Positions 51,241 through 62,179 of a stretch of 64,000 nucleotides of DNA are shown piece by piece. Under the pieces are notes generated by a model that was not told where the DNA came from, did not search any database, and worked only from the letters and a program-made list of their open reading frames with translations. The DNA is from Syncephalis plumigaleata (Eukaryota > Zoopagomycota > Zoopagomycetes > Zoopagales > Piptocephalidaceae), in assembly GCA_025201365.1 (NCBI GenBank), contig JAIXMF010000013.1, forward strand, positions 1 through 64,000, given 5' to 3'. Positions within the stretch are counted from its first letter, which is position 1, and each line of letters opens with the position of its first letter. A program made the position numbers and the translations under genes.

Positions 51241-54200
51241 ATGTCAGCTAGCATGGATGCACCAATGGCTATTTGGGTGGCACACCCTGAATCTGATGAA
51301 CAAAAGCCACTTTTACTCGATATGTTGTCTTCTACCCGTCAGCGTAGCATTGCTAGTGAGGATAACAGCGGTACTAGCAGCAGCAGTAGTAGTAGCGATG
51401 TCAATGAAGATCAAGATGAACATAGCAATGATGATGTAGCAGTAGCAGTAGTAGCAACAACAACAACAACAACCACTGTAATTAAAGAGTTGGAGCATTC
51501 GTCTGAACTCAAAGTGTCGTGTCACGCGACAACAAATGATACAGTTATAAACGAACAAGAAACGTTTAATAACTCAGAGGATGCTATTGTTACTACTACA
51601 ACTGATACTTCTATTGCTGCATCATCTCCATCTTCTTCATCATCATCATCTTCATTAGCTGTTACTTCCACCGTCACACCTGACTTTTCAACTTCTTTTT
51701 CGTATCAGTTCTCGTTCACTTTCCCTGCAAATACACCTGTCATTCCTACTGTATGCACGGAGCCAACCAACTCATCTTCCACCACTCCTTCCTCTTCTAC
51801 AACTACTAGTGTTCCCTCCCCCTCTATTGCCTCTACTGCCTCTACTGCCTCTTCTACTCGACGCATAGCCACCCCCGTTTATCGCTCACCTTTATCCGCG
51901 CAGTTCCGTCCTTCACGCGCTCAGCTGACCACAGTTCGGTTAAGCATTGCAGCGGTAGCAAAGGAAATTACGGCATTCAAAATTAGTCTAGCTGCGCGTG
52001 CTGAAGCAATAGCGTCACGTAATCTTGCAGACGAACACCGTAATCTTGAGTCAACTGACTCTTCATTATCCCAGTCTACACTCGCTGCTGCTGACACTGC
52101 TGTTGTGAGCGAGTCCACACCTAGTGAAGAGGAGATTTTGAATGCGATAAGAAAGCATTTGAATCTACTGCCACTACTATTGCCGCACTACAACAAGTTA
52201 TCCCTGCGGCTTTCCCTTCACCTGCTACTGCTACTGCTACTACTGCTACTGTTATTGCTACTGCTACCATTGACACTATAGATAGTAGTCCAATAGCTAC
52301 TGAAGATACTGTGTCAACCGGGTTAGACTCGACACTTATCGAAGAGTCGGCTGTTCAAATTGACAATACCGTCAACGTAGATTCAGCCATCACATCCACG
52401 ACTGAATCAACTGCAAACGACAGCGACATCGGCAACAACGAAACTACTTCACAAACTGAATCAACTTCGGAACGGGTAGATAACACCTCTACTTCTTCTA
52501 CCCTTGACGATCCACAGGAATCTGAACTTAACGGTGAGCGTCAAAATCCTATTTGCCCCGGTGTACAAACCAGTAGTGCCACTTGGGACTTTATGAGTGT
52601 GTTTGCCCCCGTTTTCTTTGCCTCTAAGCTGCTTCCATTAGCAGTACGGCAACATCTAAATCGACGTGATTTAATTGTTCGCACTATTCTCTGGTGTTGT
52701 TTTCCCGGATTTTTTCTGATTCTCTTTTCTTTCCGTTCTACTTTTTGGTTGTTACGACAACTCTACCACATAGCTACCGCTTCTATTGTCCCTTCAACCG
52801 ATCCACCGCTTACGAATAGCATGGAAGCAGACACGTCATCCACGAATAAAGAGGAGACCATGGATGAAACGGCCGCCAACATTCGAGATACGGAAGAGTC
52901 GACCGAGCAGACATCGACAAGTCAAGCCGAGCATCAAGCATCGGAGGAGCTCGAGGAACAGGAGGAGGAAGAGGAAGAACTGCCACCTGAGCCGGATAGC
53001 ATGGAATACTGGCAGGAACGCTGCTCGATATGCTTTGACAAGAACCTAGAATTCTGCCTACAACCGTGTCGTGATCAGTTCTGCTTCGAATGCTTCCAAC
53101 GCTACATAGCCGAAGTGGTCAACAACTCGTGGGGTCTCTCCATCACCGAAGTGAAATGTCCAGTATGCATGAATACAGTTAGTCAAGAAGATGGAAACAG
53201 GTAAGGAATAGGGAATAGTCAGTATTGCTACTATTGTTATTAATACGCAGTATTAGTATGCTACGGAAGAAACAGTTAATCGATATGACGAATATAACAA
53301 GCCATATCGTCCATTCGCACGGCACTGCGACGAGTGCAAGGAAGAAGTGTGCGTTATTAATCCACCTGATCTCAATCTGGACAAAGAAGATCGTATCAAG
53401 TAAGTAATTAACTATGATGACACACAAGAATGACATCTTATTAGTTCATATGACTCATATCAATATACTTTGCTTACCTCTTAGAATCTTAAACAAAACT
53501 AAAGAACAACTGACCATGTATTTATCTACACAAAATGATGAAAAGACCATGGACACACTCTCAGAAGATACGTTAAAACGATTCTCAGATGATATTACCA
53601 AGTATACGGAAGATGATTACATAGATATTCAAGATATCTACACTTATGTCTCAGATGTTATTAGTAGGAGGTAAGATACTCAACTCGTAGTAGCATTGCT
53701 ATCTTCTTATTCAATCATACTAATGATCTATCTAGTTTTATGGATGCAGCTGCATCTGATCAATTCACTCTACGTCACTTGCCTGCCAGTCCACGATCTA
53801 CTTGTAGTGGTAAACGACGTGTAGATGAGGTGAATCCAGAGGATACATCCGATACTATTAGTGCACCTGTCACACCACGTAAACGACGTCGCTTAACAAC
53901 TCGTATTCTATCGAGTCGCGACACAACTGTCAGTAATATCATTACATCATTGTGTCAACTAGAGACTCGTCCGATTGCTTGGCGAGAATTACAATTTAAA
54001 GTAGTGGCGAAATTCCCTAGAACTCGCTGGTAAGAGTAACAGATGACGACGATCTATTTTATTAATCGATGCATTACAAATGATTATCTATCTATATAGT
54101 CAATCCTGTTATCGAGATATTTGTATGCAATGCGGTGAACAAACACATCATCGTGGCCTATCATGTCAGCAGTATTTGCGACAAACATTACAACGAGGTA

Positions 54201-54705
54201 CACGTAGCCTGGATGCCATCAAGGATGATCTACAATGGAAACTCGATAATAGCAAGCCTTGTCCCAACTGCTGTGTACTCATCGATCGTGATGAGGCTGT
54301 AATCGAGTAGATTGTCTCTATTGCGGTTATCGTTTCTGTTGGATCTGTCTAGATGCATGGTCTGAGGTAAGTTGCATATATATATATATATAGATATACT
54401 AGTAATTAGCTAATGGAATACATTACTACTACTTGTCTATAATCATTATAGAAATGTGGATTCTATCGTTGTGCTAAGGCACCCGATGAAGAAGCAATAG
54501 AACAAGTAGATGATCGTGATAAACACAAAGACGTTACTAAAAAACTAAATGAGGTAAGTTACTCTTATTATTATCCAAGTATCGTATATATCTAATGAAT
54601 GTATATATCTACATGTATATACACACATAATAGGTATCCACACCAGAGATGGGAGTACCCGATGTATTTTCTATTCAAGCACGTATCACACATAATACAC
54701 CATAG
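51241..54705 (+). CDS. RBR-type E3 ubiquitin ligase with long disordered, membrane-touching N-terminus
   Basis: RING-between-RING ligases pass ubiquitin from E2 to a Cys in RING2. Exon 1 (51241 to about 53,200) encodes over 600 residues rich in Ser/Thr/Glu, with a hydrophobic segment near 52,590-52,780 ('SVFAPVFFASKLLPLAV', 'IVRTILWCCFPGFFLIL') likely to bind membrane. Then RING1 ('CSICFDKNLEFCLQPCRDQF', 'KCPVC'), a linker 'HCDECKEEVC', an IBR ('CMQCGEQTHHRGLSC') and RING2 ('CPNCCVLIDRDEGCNRVDC', 'FCWICLDAW'), whose 'GCN' Cys is the expected acceptor. A basic/acidic insert near 53,740-54,030 separates RING1 from the IBR. One base seems missing near 52,153 and another near 54,293. Confidence 0.85.
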
Positions 54706-54925
54706 ATGATGAAGATGAAGGTTTATAAATGTGAAGATGTTTCTGTTTTTTCATTATGCCACTTATTATAAAATCCATTATTATTGTCCCACATATATTA
54801 CTCACTCTCTCAATCACATCATACTATATTCCTCTTTTTCTTTTTCTTTATACTTTACTGACTGGTCATCAGTTATTATCATTACTACTACTACTGCTAC
54901 TACTACTACTAGTGTAACAGACAAT

Positions 54926-56966
54926 ATGTCTAGCGAACGTGTAGATAAACCGGTAATATACTAGATGACAGTTATTGCTTGACACAAATAAATAACCTAG
55001 ATATTGCTTAGACTGATAAAGACGTGCATCTAGACAATGATGAAGCCGATCAGGTAGCCTATCTACTACAATAACCACTTGACTGTATGCTATTGATTAT
55101 TAACCGTGTCTATCTGTTACTAGATTGGTATAGAAGATATTTTTGGTGCTGATGGCTTAGATGATGAATTCTCTGATCTTGAAGGACTACCCGATTCTGA
55201 TGATGGTAAGCTATTACTAAAGACTATAACAGCTTAATCGTTATATATATATTCACGCGTTATATTAGAGGAGAAACAAAAGAAGAGCACGACTAGTGGT
55301 GTAGCACAAGCGGGTGCTAGTTCACAAAAGACAGAGAGTGCAAAGCCAATCTATGAATTCACCTTGCCACGATTCAAGAAACGTGATCGTTCAGCCGTAG
55401 CAAACAATGCTAACGAGTATCAACAGGAAGACAATGACAATTATCAGATTACAGAGAGTAACTCACCAAGAGACGAGTCTACAAGTAGAAATCATGCAGA
55501 TAGAGAAGGGTAAGTATCTAGATCAACTATGATAACAATCATCTTTATTAAATGGTACATCTAGTGCAAAAGAATCAGTAGAAGGAAAGTGTAAGTAATG
55601 AGAGTGTCTATAATAGTAGATACAATTACTAACATCATTACATAACTAGCTAAAACAAGTGCAGCTAAAGAATTCATGGATTCAGTAATGAAAGACGTTA
55701 AAGGCACATCATCACGATCAAAGAGACGACGCAAGAATGGAGATCTAGTAAGTGAATGAATGAACAAGTAACTGAACAATAGTAATAACCGTGTATCTAA
55801 TAGGATGAAGTCACTCGTATGGATGATGAGGCTAGTGCACTAAAACGAGCCATGCACAAGCAGCACTTGATGACTTGGATAGTCATGCTAATGAACAACC
55901 AGGATTTGCTAAATTGATGCTACTAGATCGAGTTGTATTATCCATGAATAAGTAAGTAACTAGATAGATATATCAGTTAATATATTAATAATGATGACTA
56001 TTAGAGTGGATATGCATGATGCATTCATGGATGCCAATATACTTGAGGCCATTCGTGTATGGCTTGAACCATTTGCTGATCGATCATTACCGCCATTAGA
56101 TATTCAACAGGCAATGTTCAAGATTCTAGATGATGTAAGTGATTAACAAGTAGGAGAGAGTAGATATATATAGTGTTAATATTCTATATATATATATATA
56201 TATATATATTACTAGTTACCTATTAGTACAGATCATCTACGTGAATCAGGAGTTGGCCGTATTACATTATTTTATGTAAAGAACAAAAAAGTACAACCAT
56301 CTATTCAACGATTAGCTGATCGTCTTCTTAGTAAGTAATAGCAGACTAGTCTATACAAATAGTATATACTCATACAATAATAGATAAATGGAGTAGACCT
56401 ATCTTGGGCCTAAGTTCTGATTATCGTACAAAACGATTACCTACTGCTGCACTTGATGTACAAGATAAACCGTAAGTCATTTGTTATTCATATAGATCAT
56501 TCTATATTAATTCTATATATATATATATATAAATAGTCGACGATCACATCCATCTACTCCATCAAACACATCATCACCATCTCTATTCTCATCCAGTCAT
56601 AATGGTAGATCTCAAAGGTAAGTAATTAGGGTTATTATGTTACTCGTCTATTCAATACAAATTCACTTTACAATAATATAATGATTATAGAGGATCTGAA
56701 CCATCAGATACAATGTCTCATGGCAGTGCAGTAGCTACAGCACGAGCACGCATGCCTACTACTTACTTACCAACCTTTGATGTTATGCCATTACCTGATC
56801 AAACAGTACATATAGCATCTATGAATGGAAAGGTAACACAATACATAGAATGATATGACATTGTCTATTAACTAATCGATATTATTAGAGTAAGGATCCA
56901 TTAAAGCGTATTAAACAAAAGATGAATATGATGAAACGACAAACAGGTTCTAGTGGTAGACGTTGA
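54926..56966 (+). CDS. SPN1: Transcription elongation factor IWS1/SPN1
   Basis: Spn1/IWS1 binds Spt6 and RNA polymerase II during elongation. Many very short exons, beginning 54926-54952 ('MSSERVDKP'). The N-terminal half is acidic ('GIEDIFGADGLDDEFSDLEG'). The conserved TFIIS-N/LW core reads 'FAKLMLLDRVVLSMNKVDMH', 'NILEAIRVWLEPFADRSLPP', 'LRESGVGRITLFYVKNKKVQ' and 'IQRLADRLL' with 'KWSRPILGL'. The basic C-terminal tail ends 'RQTGSSGRR'. One base seems missing near 55,860 (between 'KRAMHK' and 'AALDDLDSHA'). Several introns carry TA-repeat runs ahead of the acceptor. Confidence 0.92.
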
Positions 56967-57475
56967 ACATTTCTCCTTTAATCATTTGTAATAAACATTT
57001 AGCATTACTGCGCCATTACTCATAATAACATACATGTATATATGTATATATATAAGCCATTACTCATAATAACATACACATGTATATATGTATATGTATA
57101 TATAAGCCATTAGCTAAATGAATAATAAAGGCAATTTATATCACATGTTTGTATGAAATAGGTAGTGCCCCCAATACAGAATACATGTTGTCTGTAAAAC
57201 ATCATAATGCATTACAGACACACACATGGCACACAGCACACACAGAAATGAATGAGCAAACACGGTCCAGTAATAAATGTCATGGATTTTGCCATGTTTT
57301 TTATTCTAAATGCCTTTGTTATTACAAAGTTGTTTTCTTTCTATCTCTCTCGCTTCTCTTTCTTCTCTCTTGCTCTCTCGTTCTCTGACTCGTGTGTTGT
57401 CGCTCTCTATTAGCATATATTCTTATTCTACTACTACTCTATTACTCTTTACTAGCATAACACCATTGGTACACT
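56967..57475. repeat. Intergenic with a 45-50-bp tandem duplication
   Basis: Behind IWS1 the block 'gccattactcataataacat' plus a following TGTATATA-rich tail appears twice in tandem (about 57,012-57,053 and 57,054-57,107), and 'agccatta' begins a third copy. The rest is AT-rich, with CT runs (57,340-57,385) just ahead of the next start. Confidence 0.7.
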
Positions 57476-58746
57476 ATGGTTAAATTCCAAGCTGAACGTT
57501 TTCGCCAATTATGGCCCACCTATCTTATTGATTGGTCGCTCTGTGTGGCATTTCTTGTTGGCACACTTTGTTTAGAGCTCGTTCAACCGTTTCGTAGACA
57601 CTTCTCAGTACACGATGTTACTATTAGTTTCCCTTATGCTGTACACGAGACAGTCACCTATGGTCAAGCGATAGTAAGTAACCATATTAGTCTAGTATGT
57701 TTCTCTAGACATAAGATAATGGCTGTTATGTTCACTGCCGCTACATGATATACTCACATGATGGCAACAATAGGTTGCTGCTATTATTGCACCTCTAGTC
57801 TTGGTAATTGCCATTAATCTGGGCACACGTCGTGGCTTATTCGATCTACATCAAAGTGTTCTAGGTACGTTTATGCATACACACACACACACACACATTG
57901 GAGTGAGTAATAACAATATACATGTGTATATTAATAGGTATGCTGTTGACCTTTACACTCACTACTATTTTCACTGAAATTGCCAAGGTATGTATGATCT
58001 TTCCTTTTTGTCATGTTATAGATCATATACTCATATAGGAATGATTAACCTTTGCTGTTACTTTGTGCATGTGATAGATCACCGTTGGTCGACCTCGACC
58101 TGATTTTCTGGATCGTTGTAAGCCAAATGTCAGAGCAGATCCAGAATTTGGTCTGAGCACTGTGGATGTATGTACATGGACTGACAAGAAGATAATACTC
58201 GACTCAATGCGTAGTTTCATGTCAGGTCATACATCTAGTAAGTGTACTATACTATACTATACAAGTATGCACTAGTTAACTAACTAACTAACTGATGATA
58301 CTATAATAATAGCGAGTTTTGCTGGCTTGGGTTTTCTCTCCTTGTACATGGCCGGTAAATTGCATATCTTCGATGAACGGGGCTTTGTCTTCAAGCCACT
58401 CATCTGTCTAATTCCCTTGCTTGGTGCCGCTCTCATCGGTATTTCACGTATTGCCGATTATCGTCATCATTGGCAAGATGTACTTGTGGGTGGCATTGTC
58501 GGCTTTGGTATGGCCTACTTTGCCTATCGTCAATACTATCCAAGTCTATCGAGTCATCAGTGTCATCGACCCTTCTCGCCACGTATTCCAGCTAAGCGTA
58601 TTGAACAGCTTAAGCATGGAGAAGATAATGTTGTGGAGCCTGAACCTGCCCCCACCAGTGTTAATATGAATAATGAGGATGAAGCATTCAATCGTAGTCG
58701 TAGTGTAGAGGAGGGCAGTATTGCTGAACCAGCTCCCGTTAAATAA
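57476..58746 (+). CDS. DPP1: PAP2-family lipid phosphate phosphatase (DPP1/LPP-like)
   Basis: Dephosphorylates diacylglycerol pyrophosphate, phosphatidate or related lipids on the lumenal side of membranes. Exon 1 is 57476-57673 (GTAAGT). Further exons encode 'VAAIIAPLVLVIAINLGTRR', 'GMLLTFTLTTIFTEIAK', 'ITVGRPRPDFLDRCKP', 'SFMSGHTSS' and the last exon to 58746. The three phosphatase signatures are present: K-x6-RP ('KITVGRPRP'), PSGH in the variant 'MSGH', and SR-x5-H-x3-D ('SRIADYRHHWQD'). About six transmembrane helices are predicted by eye, as in the family, with a hydrophilic tail ending 'AEPAPVK'. Confidence 0.93.
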
Positions 58747-59041
58747 TTACTATCCACTATAATTACTAATATATACATATGTTGTCACTGGCTTATTACG
58801 CATTAATAATTACAATAATGCTGTAAGCTAGTCCCTATATCAGTTTGTCTATTTGTTAGTCTGGTCTCTATGTTAAATGATTAAACGCTTTATTACTTTG
58901 TTAGCAAAAGTGCAAACTACATGAACAATTATGACGTATATATTCATGCTAATGTGATGTTTACAAAACGACACTTTACTAAATGAAACACAACTAACTA
59001 TTAGTTCTAGATATATAGATATACGTAAGTAAGTAAGTAGA
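58747..59041. other. Convergent 3' flanks of DPP1-like gene and VAC14
   Basis: About 295 bases between the two stop codons, AT-rich, without gene or repeat apart from a (GTAA)n run near 59,024-59,039. Confidence 0.4.
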
Positions 59042-60831
59042 TTAGCGACGTGAACTGCCACCAGTACTACCGCCAATACGTCGAACAGGACGTGCACCCG
59101 TAGGTGAGATAGTTCCCGCTCCTCGTGTACTACCGCCAGATATACTGCTACTTTGTAGATGACGTGCTCGATCCAGTTCATTATTCATACCACTGCCACG
59201 GCCTGATTGTGAAGTTGACGGTGTTCTAGCTCGACGTCGACCTTGTGATGGTAATGGCTTAGTTGCCGCATTACTACTATTTATACCATTGCCATGGATA
59301 CCTAGATGATGACAGATCACATTGTTATAATTACTATGATGATACATAGTCTAATTTTACATACCCTGATTGAAGACCTCTTCATGTTTAAGTTGCACTG
59401 CACGGAAATGACTTAGTAATTCACCAAATCGTAATGTATTCTCACTAGCAGTCTTTTGTCGTTTCATTAGATCTGTAGCACTGTTCAACGATGGTAATAA
59501 TATAGTTGATCTCTCATGTCAATATGTGTATACATAACAAATCTCAATTTCTTCCTATTACCTTTTCGCCGTTGATGCTGATGATATGTTGAAGGGTCCA
59601 ACGCTATTTAATCTATTGCGTAGTATGGCAAATGCACTGCTTTGTGGTAGTAGCATTAGAATCCCATAAAGACATTTGAATAGGTAGGGATGTCGCTCCG
59701 GTTCAAGTAACTGAAGACGTAAATCTAAATGGCAATGTTAATCATCTATACATGTATCCTATTGACACATCCTCGTTACTTGCATGTAAACACTGGTGAC
59801 TCTAATAGTTGCACCAATTTATCCAGTTGAATCAAGAAACTAACAGAGATATCCAATTCCGCACTATATATATACACATATATATATATGAGATATCATT
59901 AGTATGTCATACACATGATCATTGATTACAATAGACTTACAATATTTGTAGCATATTAGCTGCATGTTCATATGTTTGTGCTAGTAAGCAGAGTGAAAAT
60001 GTCGCGACAGAATTATGACACCATGATCGATAAAGAGCAACAAACAGTGTTTGATTCTCCTATTCAGCATGTATTACTCTACCATTATTACTATCTGTCA
60101 TTTATAAGCATTTACCTTAATATCCATTCGTTTCAATCGTTTACGTAGTTCTGCTGCTTCAGGCGATGTAATAAGAATGATATTTAGATTCTGTACCATA
60201 ATACTGGCAAATTCAAGATCCTATTATTGACATCACACGTATTATTGATGAGTATACACATGACATATAGATTTATCCTCGTCACTTCTTACCTCTTCTT
60301 TCTCGAGAGTCTCGGCAAATGCCAAATAAATACGTTCTGGATTGAGACTTAGACACAACTGACGAATAATGAGACTGCCTCGATTCTCGAGCATAGGTCG
60401 ATCACTACTGAAGAGACGTAGTAGATGCACCATGAACTCTCGAAAGTAAGTGTCATCTGAATAGGCTGAGAATTGTGCCAATAATTGTAGATCACGTTGT
60501 ATTACCTACATGTACATCAAGTGTAAGATACTACAAAATATCAATTGATATCATCCTATTGACTTACTCTTTCTGAGGAATCTGATAATATTTTCAATAA
60601 TACCGGGAATAGACCATCATCTGTTGCAAGAATCTAGTATGTGTCGAGTAAGTATACTAATAAGATCAACATACAATATTCATACCTTGTGTGGTGCCTT
60701 ACGCTGTAGCATAAGTAGCCATTCTAGACTCTCGACTCTAGTCGTTTCATGCTCATTAATGAATTGGAATGTTAATGCCGATACAGTGGCATGATAGTCG
60801 AATGGATCTTGATTATCACGTTCACCGGTCT
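59042..60831 (-). CDS. VAC14: VAC14, C-terminal part (5' part outside window)
   Basis: VAC14 is the HEAT-repeat scaffold of the Fab1/PIKfyve-Fig4 complex that makes PI(3,5)P2 on the vacuole/endosome. Visible exons, in order, read '[17 protein letters not shown]', '[20 protein letters not shown]', '[16 protein letters not shown]', '[18 protein letters not shown]', '[20 protein letters not shown]', '[20 protein letters not shown]' and '[18 protein letters not shown]'. This is the conserved VAC14 Fig4-binding region, followed by a Ser/Gly/Arg-rich tail ending '[10 protein letters not shown]'. The first visible exon starts at 60831 behind an acceptor 'ttacag'. The N-terminal HEAT half is not in the window, because an LTR retrotransposon begins immediately upstream of this acceptor. 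Confidence 0.9.
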
Positions 60832-60832
60832 C

Positions 60833-61002
60833 TGTAACAATTGTTACGATAGTGAAAACCTTCGGTAAGACTTACCGAAGCGGTAGTTAGACTTACCATA
60901 TTTCACACAGTAATCGAATTAATTTTATCCCTATAAATACTTTATTACTTTTATTTAAAATAAAGATCATCTATCTTCTCGTCTAAAGTTGTGCGTATTA
61001 CA
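60833..61002 (+). repeat. Left LTR (about 160-170 bp)
   Basis: Begins TG (TGTAAC at 60833, or TGTTAC at 60842) and ends CA at 61002, directly before the primer-binding site. Such short LTRs are common in fungal Ty3-like elements. It holds a 10-bp perfect inverted repeat with a 1-nt loop at 60860-60880. The exact left border cannot be fixed without the right LTR. Confidence 0.65.
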
Positions 61003-61003
61003 T

Positions 61004-61016
61004 TGGTAGCAACGGC
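61004..61016 (+). other. Putative primer-binding site
   Basis: Two bases after the LTR end the sequence 'tggtagcaac' could pair with a tRNA 3' end ...GCUACCA, the pattern of initiator-methionine tRNAs used by many Ty elements. The host tRNA itself is not in the window. Confidence 0.5.
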
Positions 61017-61096
61017 TGAATCGCCACAATACCAACTTACAATATCTCTGATTTTATTGTTTTAGCTTTTTAGTCATACCCTTCCTGGGTGATTTT

Positions 61097-62179
61097 ATGG
61101 TTATTTTTGGTCTTCCTATTAGTGAAGAAGACAGCTCAATTAGTTCAAATAGCTCCTCGCATCCCTTCGCTACCTGCTCAGAAATATCAGAAGATTCATC
61201 TATATTACTCGAAATTTTCCCTCCACTCACTAATATGGCCGACGCAATGGATATTAACACTAACAACTTACGCGGCATCAAACTTCATCACGAAGATTAT
61301 CACGGCAGACCCAATGAAGATTTTGAGGGATGGTTATTCAATATGAATATGCAACTTGGCGATCAAGATTATACAGATGGTGCCAAAATATGTTTCATTT
61401 CACAGTGTTTGAAAGGAGAAGCTCGTGCTTGGTTACAACACATAGTTAATGAAGCAGAAAACGGTACGCCAGGATACGCTCCATTGACTACGTGGAATGA
61501 CCTCCGGGAAAGGTTACGCCGTCGTTTTCAACCTGCCCATTCGAACCTAAGGAATGAATTGATGCTGCTGAATTTAACACAGAAAGGTGATCTTACCGAA
61601 TACGTGAGACAATTCTACGACATATCTAGTAAACTGGGTCATGTACCACAACAACAAAAAGTAGCCGCTTTCATTCGTGGATACCGTGGCCCAGCAGCTA
61701 GCGAATTATTGCGTCAAACACCTGATACAGTTCTAAGATGCATTGAAATTGCTCAAGAATTCGATCATCCCGACATTAATCTACTTCAACGACAACCAAT
61801 TCAACGGCAGCGACAGAATGATGGTGTAGCTCCTATGGAGTTAGGACGGGTCGAAAATAACAATGTTATTACTTGTTATCACTGTGGGGGAATCAATCAC
61901 ACTGCACGTCTATGTCTGGCAAATCCACAGCGACGATCTTACAACAACCGTAACAACTCGCAATTCAACAATAATCGTGGAAATTCCCAGTTTAACAACA
62001 ACCGTAACAACGCGCAATTCAACAATTATGACAAAAACCGTAATAGTAACAGTAATAGACATCATAATCCTTTCCGTAGAAACAACGCCATTACGACCGA
62101 CGATCCGAACCTACAAATTGACGATCACTTTGATCAAATCAACAATGCTCAGAATACGGGAAACGAATCCCACCAGTAA
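61097..62179 (+). CDS. Gag of the Ty3/gypsy element
   Basis: An open frame of about 360 residues (or 315 from the Met near 61,235). The middle has the capsid-like region of retrotransposon gag proteins ('[13 protein letters not shown]', 'AWLQH', '[20 protein letters not shown]'). Near residue 265 comes a CCHC zinc knuckle ('[14 protein letters not shown]'), then a repetitive Asn/Arg-rich RNA-binding tail in which a roughly 10-residue unit ('[10 protein letters not shown]'-like) is repeated. Confidence 0.9.
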   Translation: MVIFGLPISEEDSSISSNSSSHPFATCSEISEDSSILLEIFPPLTNMADAMDINTNNLRGIKLHHEDYHGRPNEDFEGWLFNMNMQLGDQDYTDGAKICFISQCLKGEARAWLQHIVNEAENGTPGYAPLTTWNDLRERLRRRFQPAHSNLRNELMLLNLTQKGDLTEYVRQFYDISSKLGHVPQQQKVAAFIRGYRGPAASELLRQTPDTVLRCIEIAQEFDHPDINLLQRQPIQRQRQNDGVAPMELGRVENNNVITCYHCGGINHTARLCLANPQRRSYNNRNNSQFNNNRGNSQFNNNRNNAQFNNYDKNRNSNSNRHHNPFRRNNAITTDDPNLQIDDHFDQINNAQNTGNESHQ

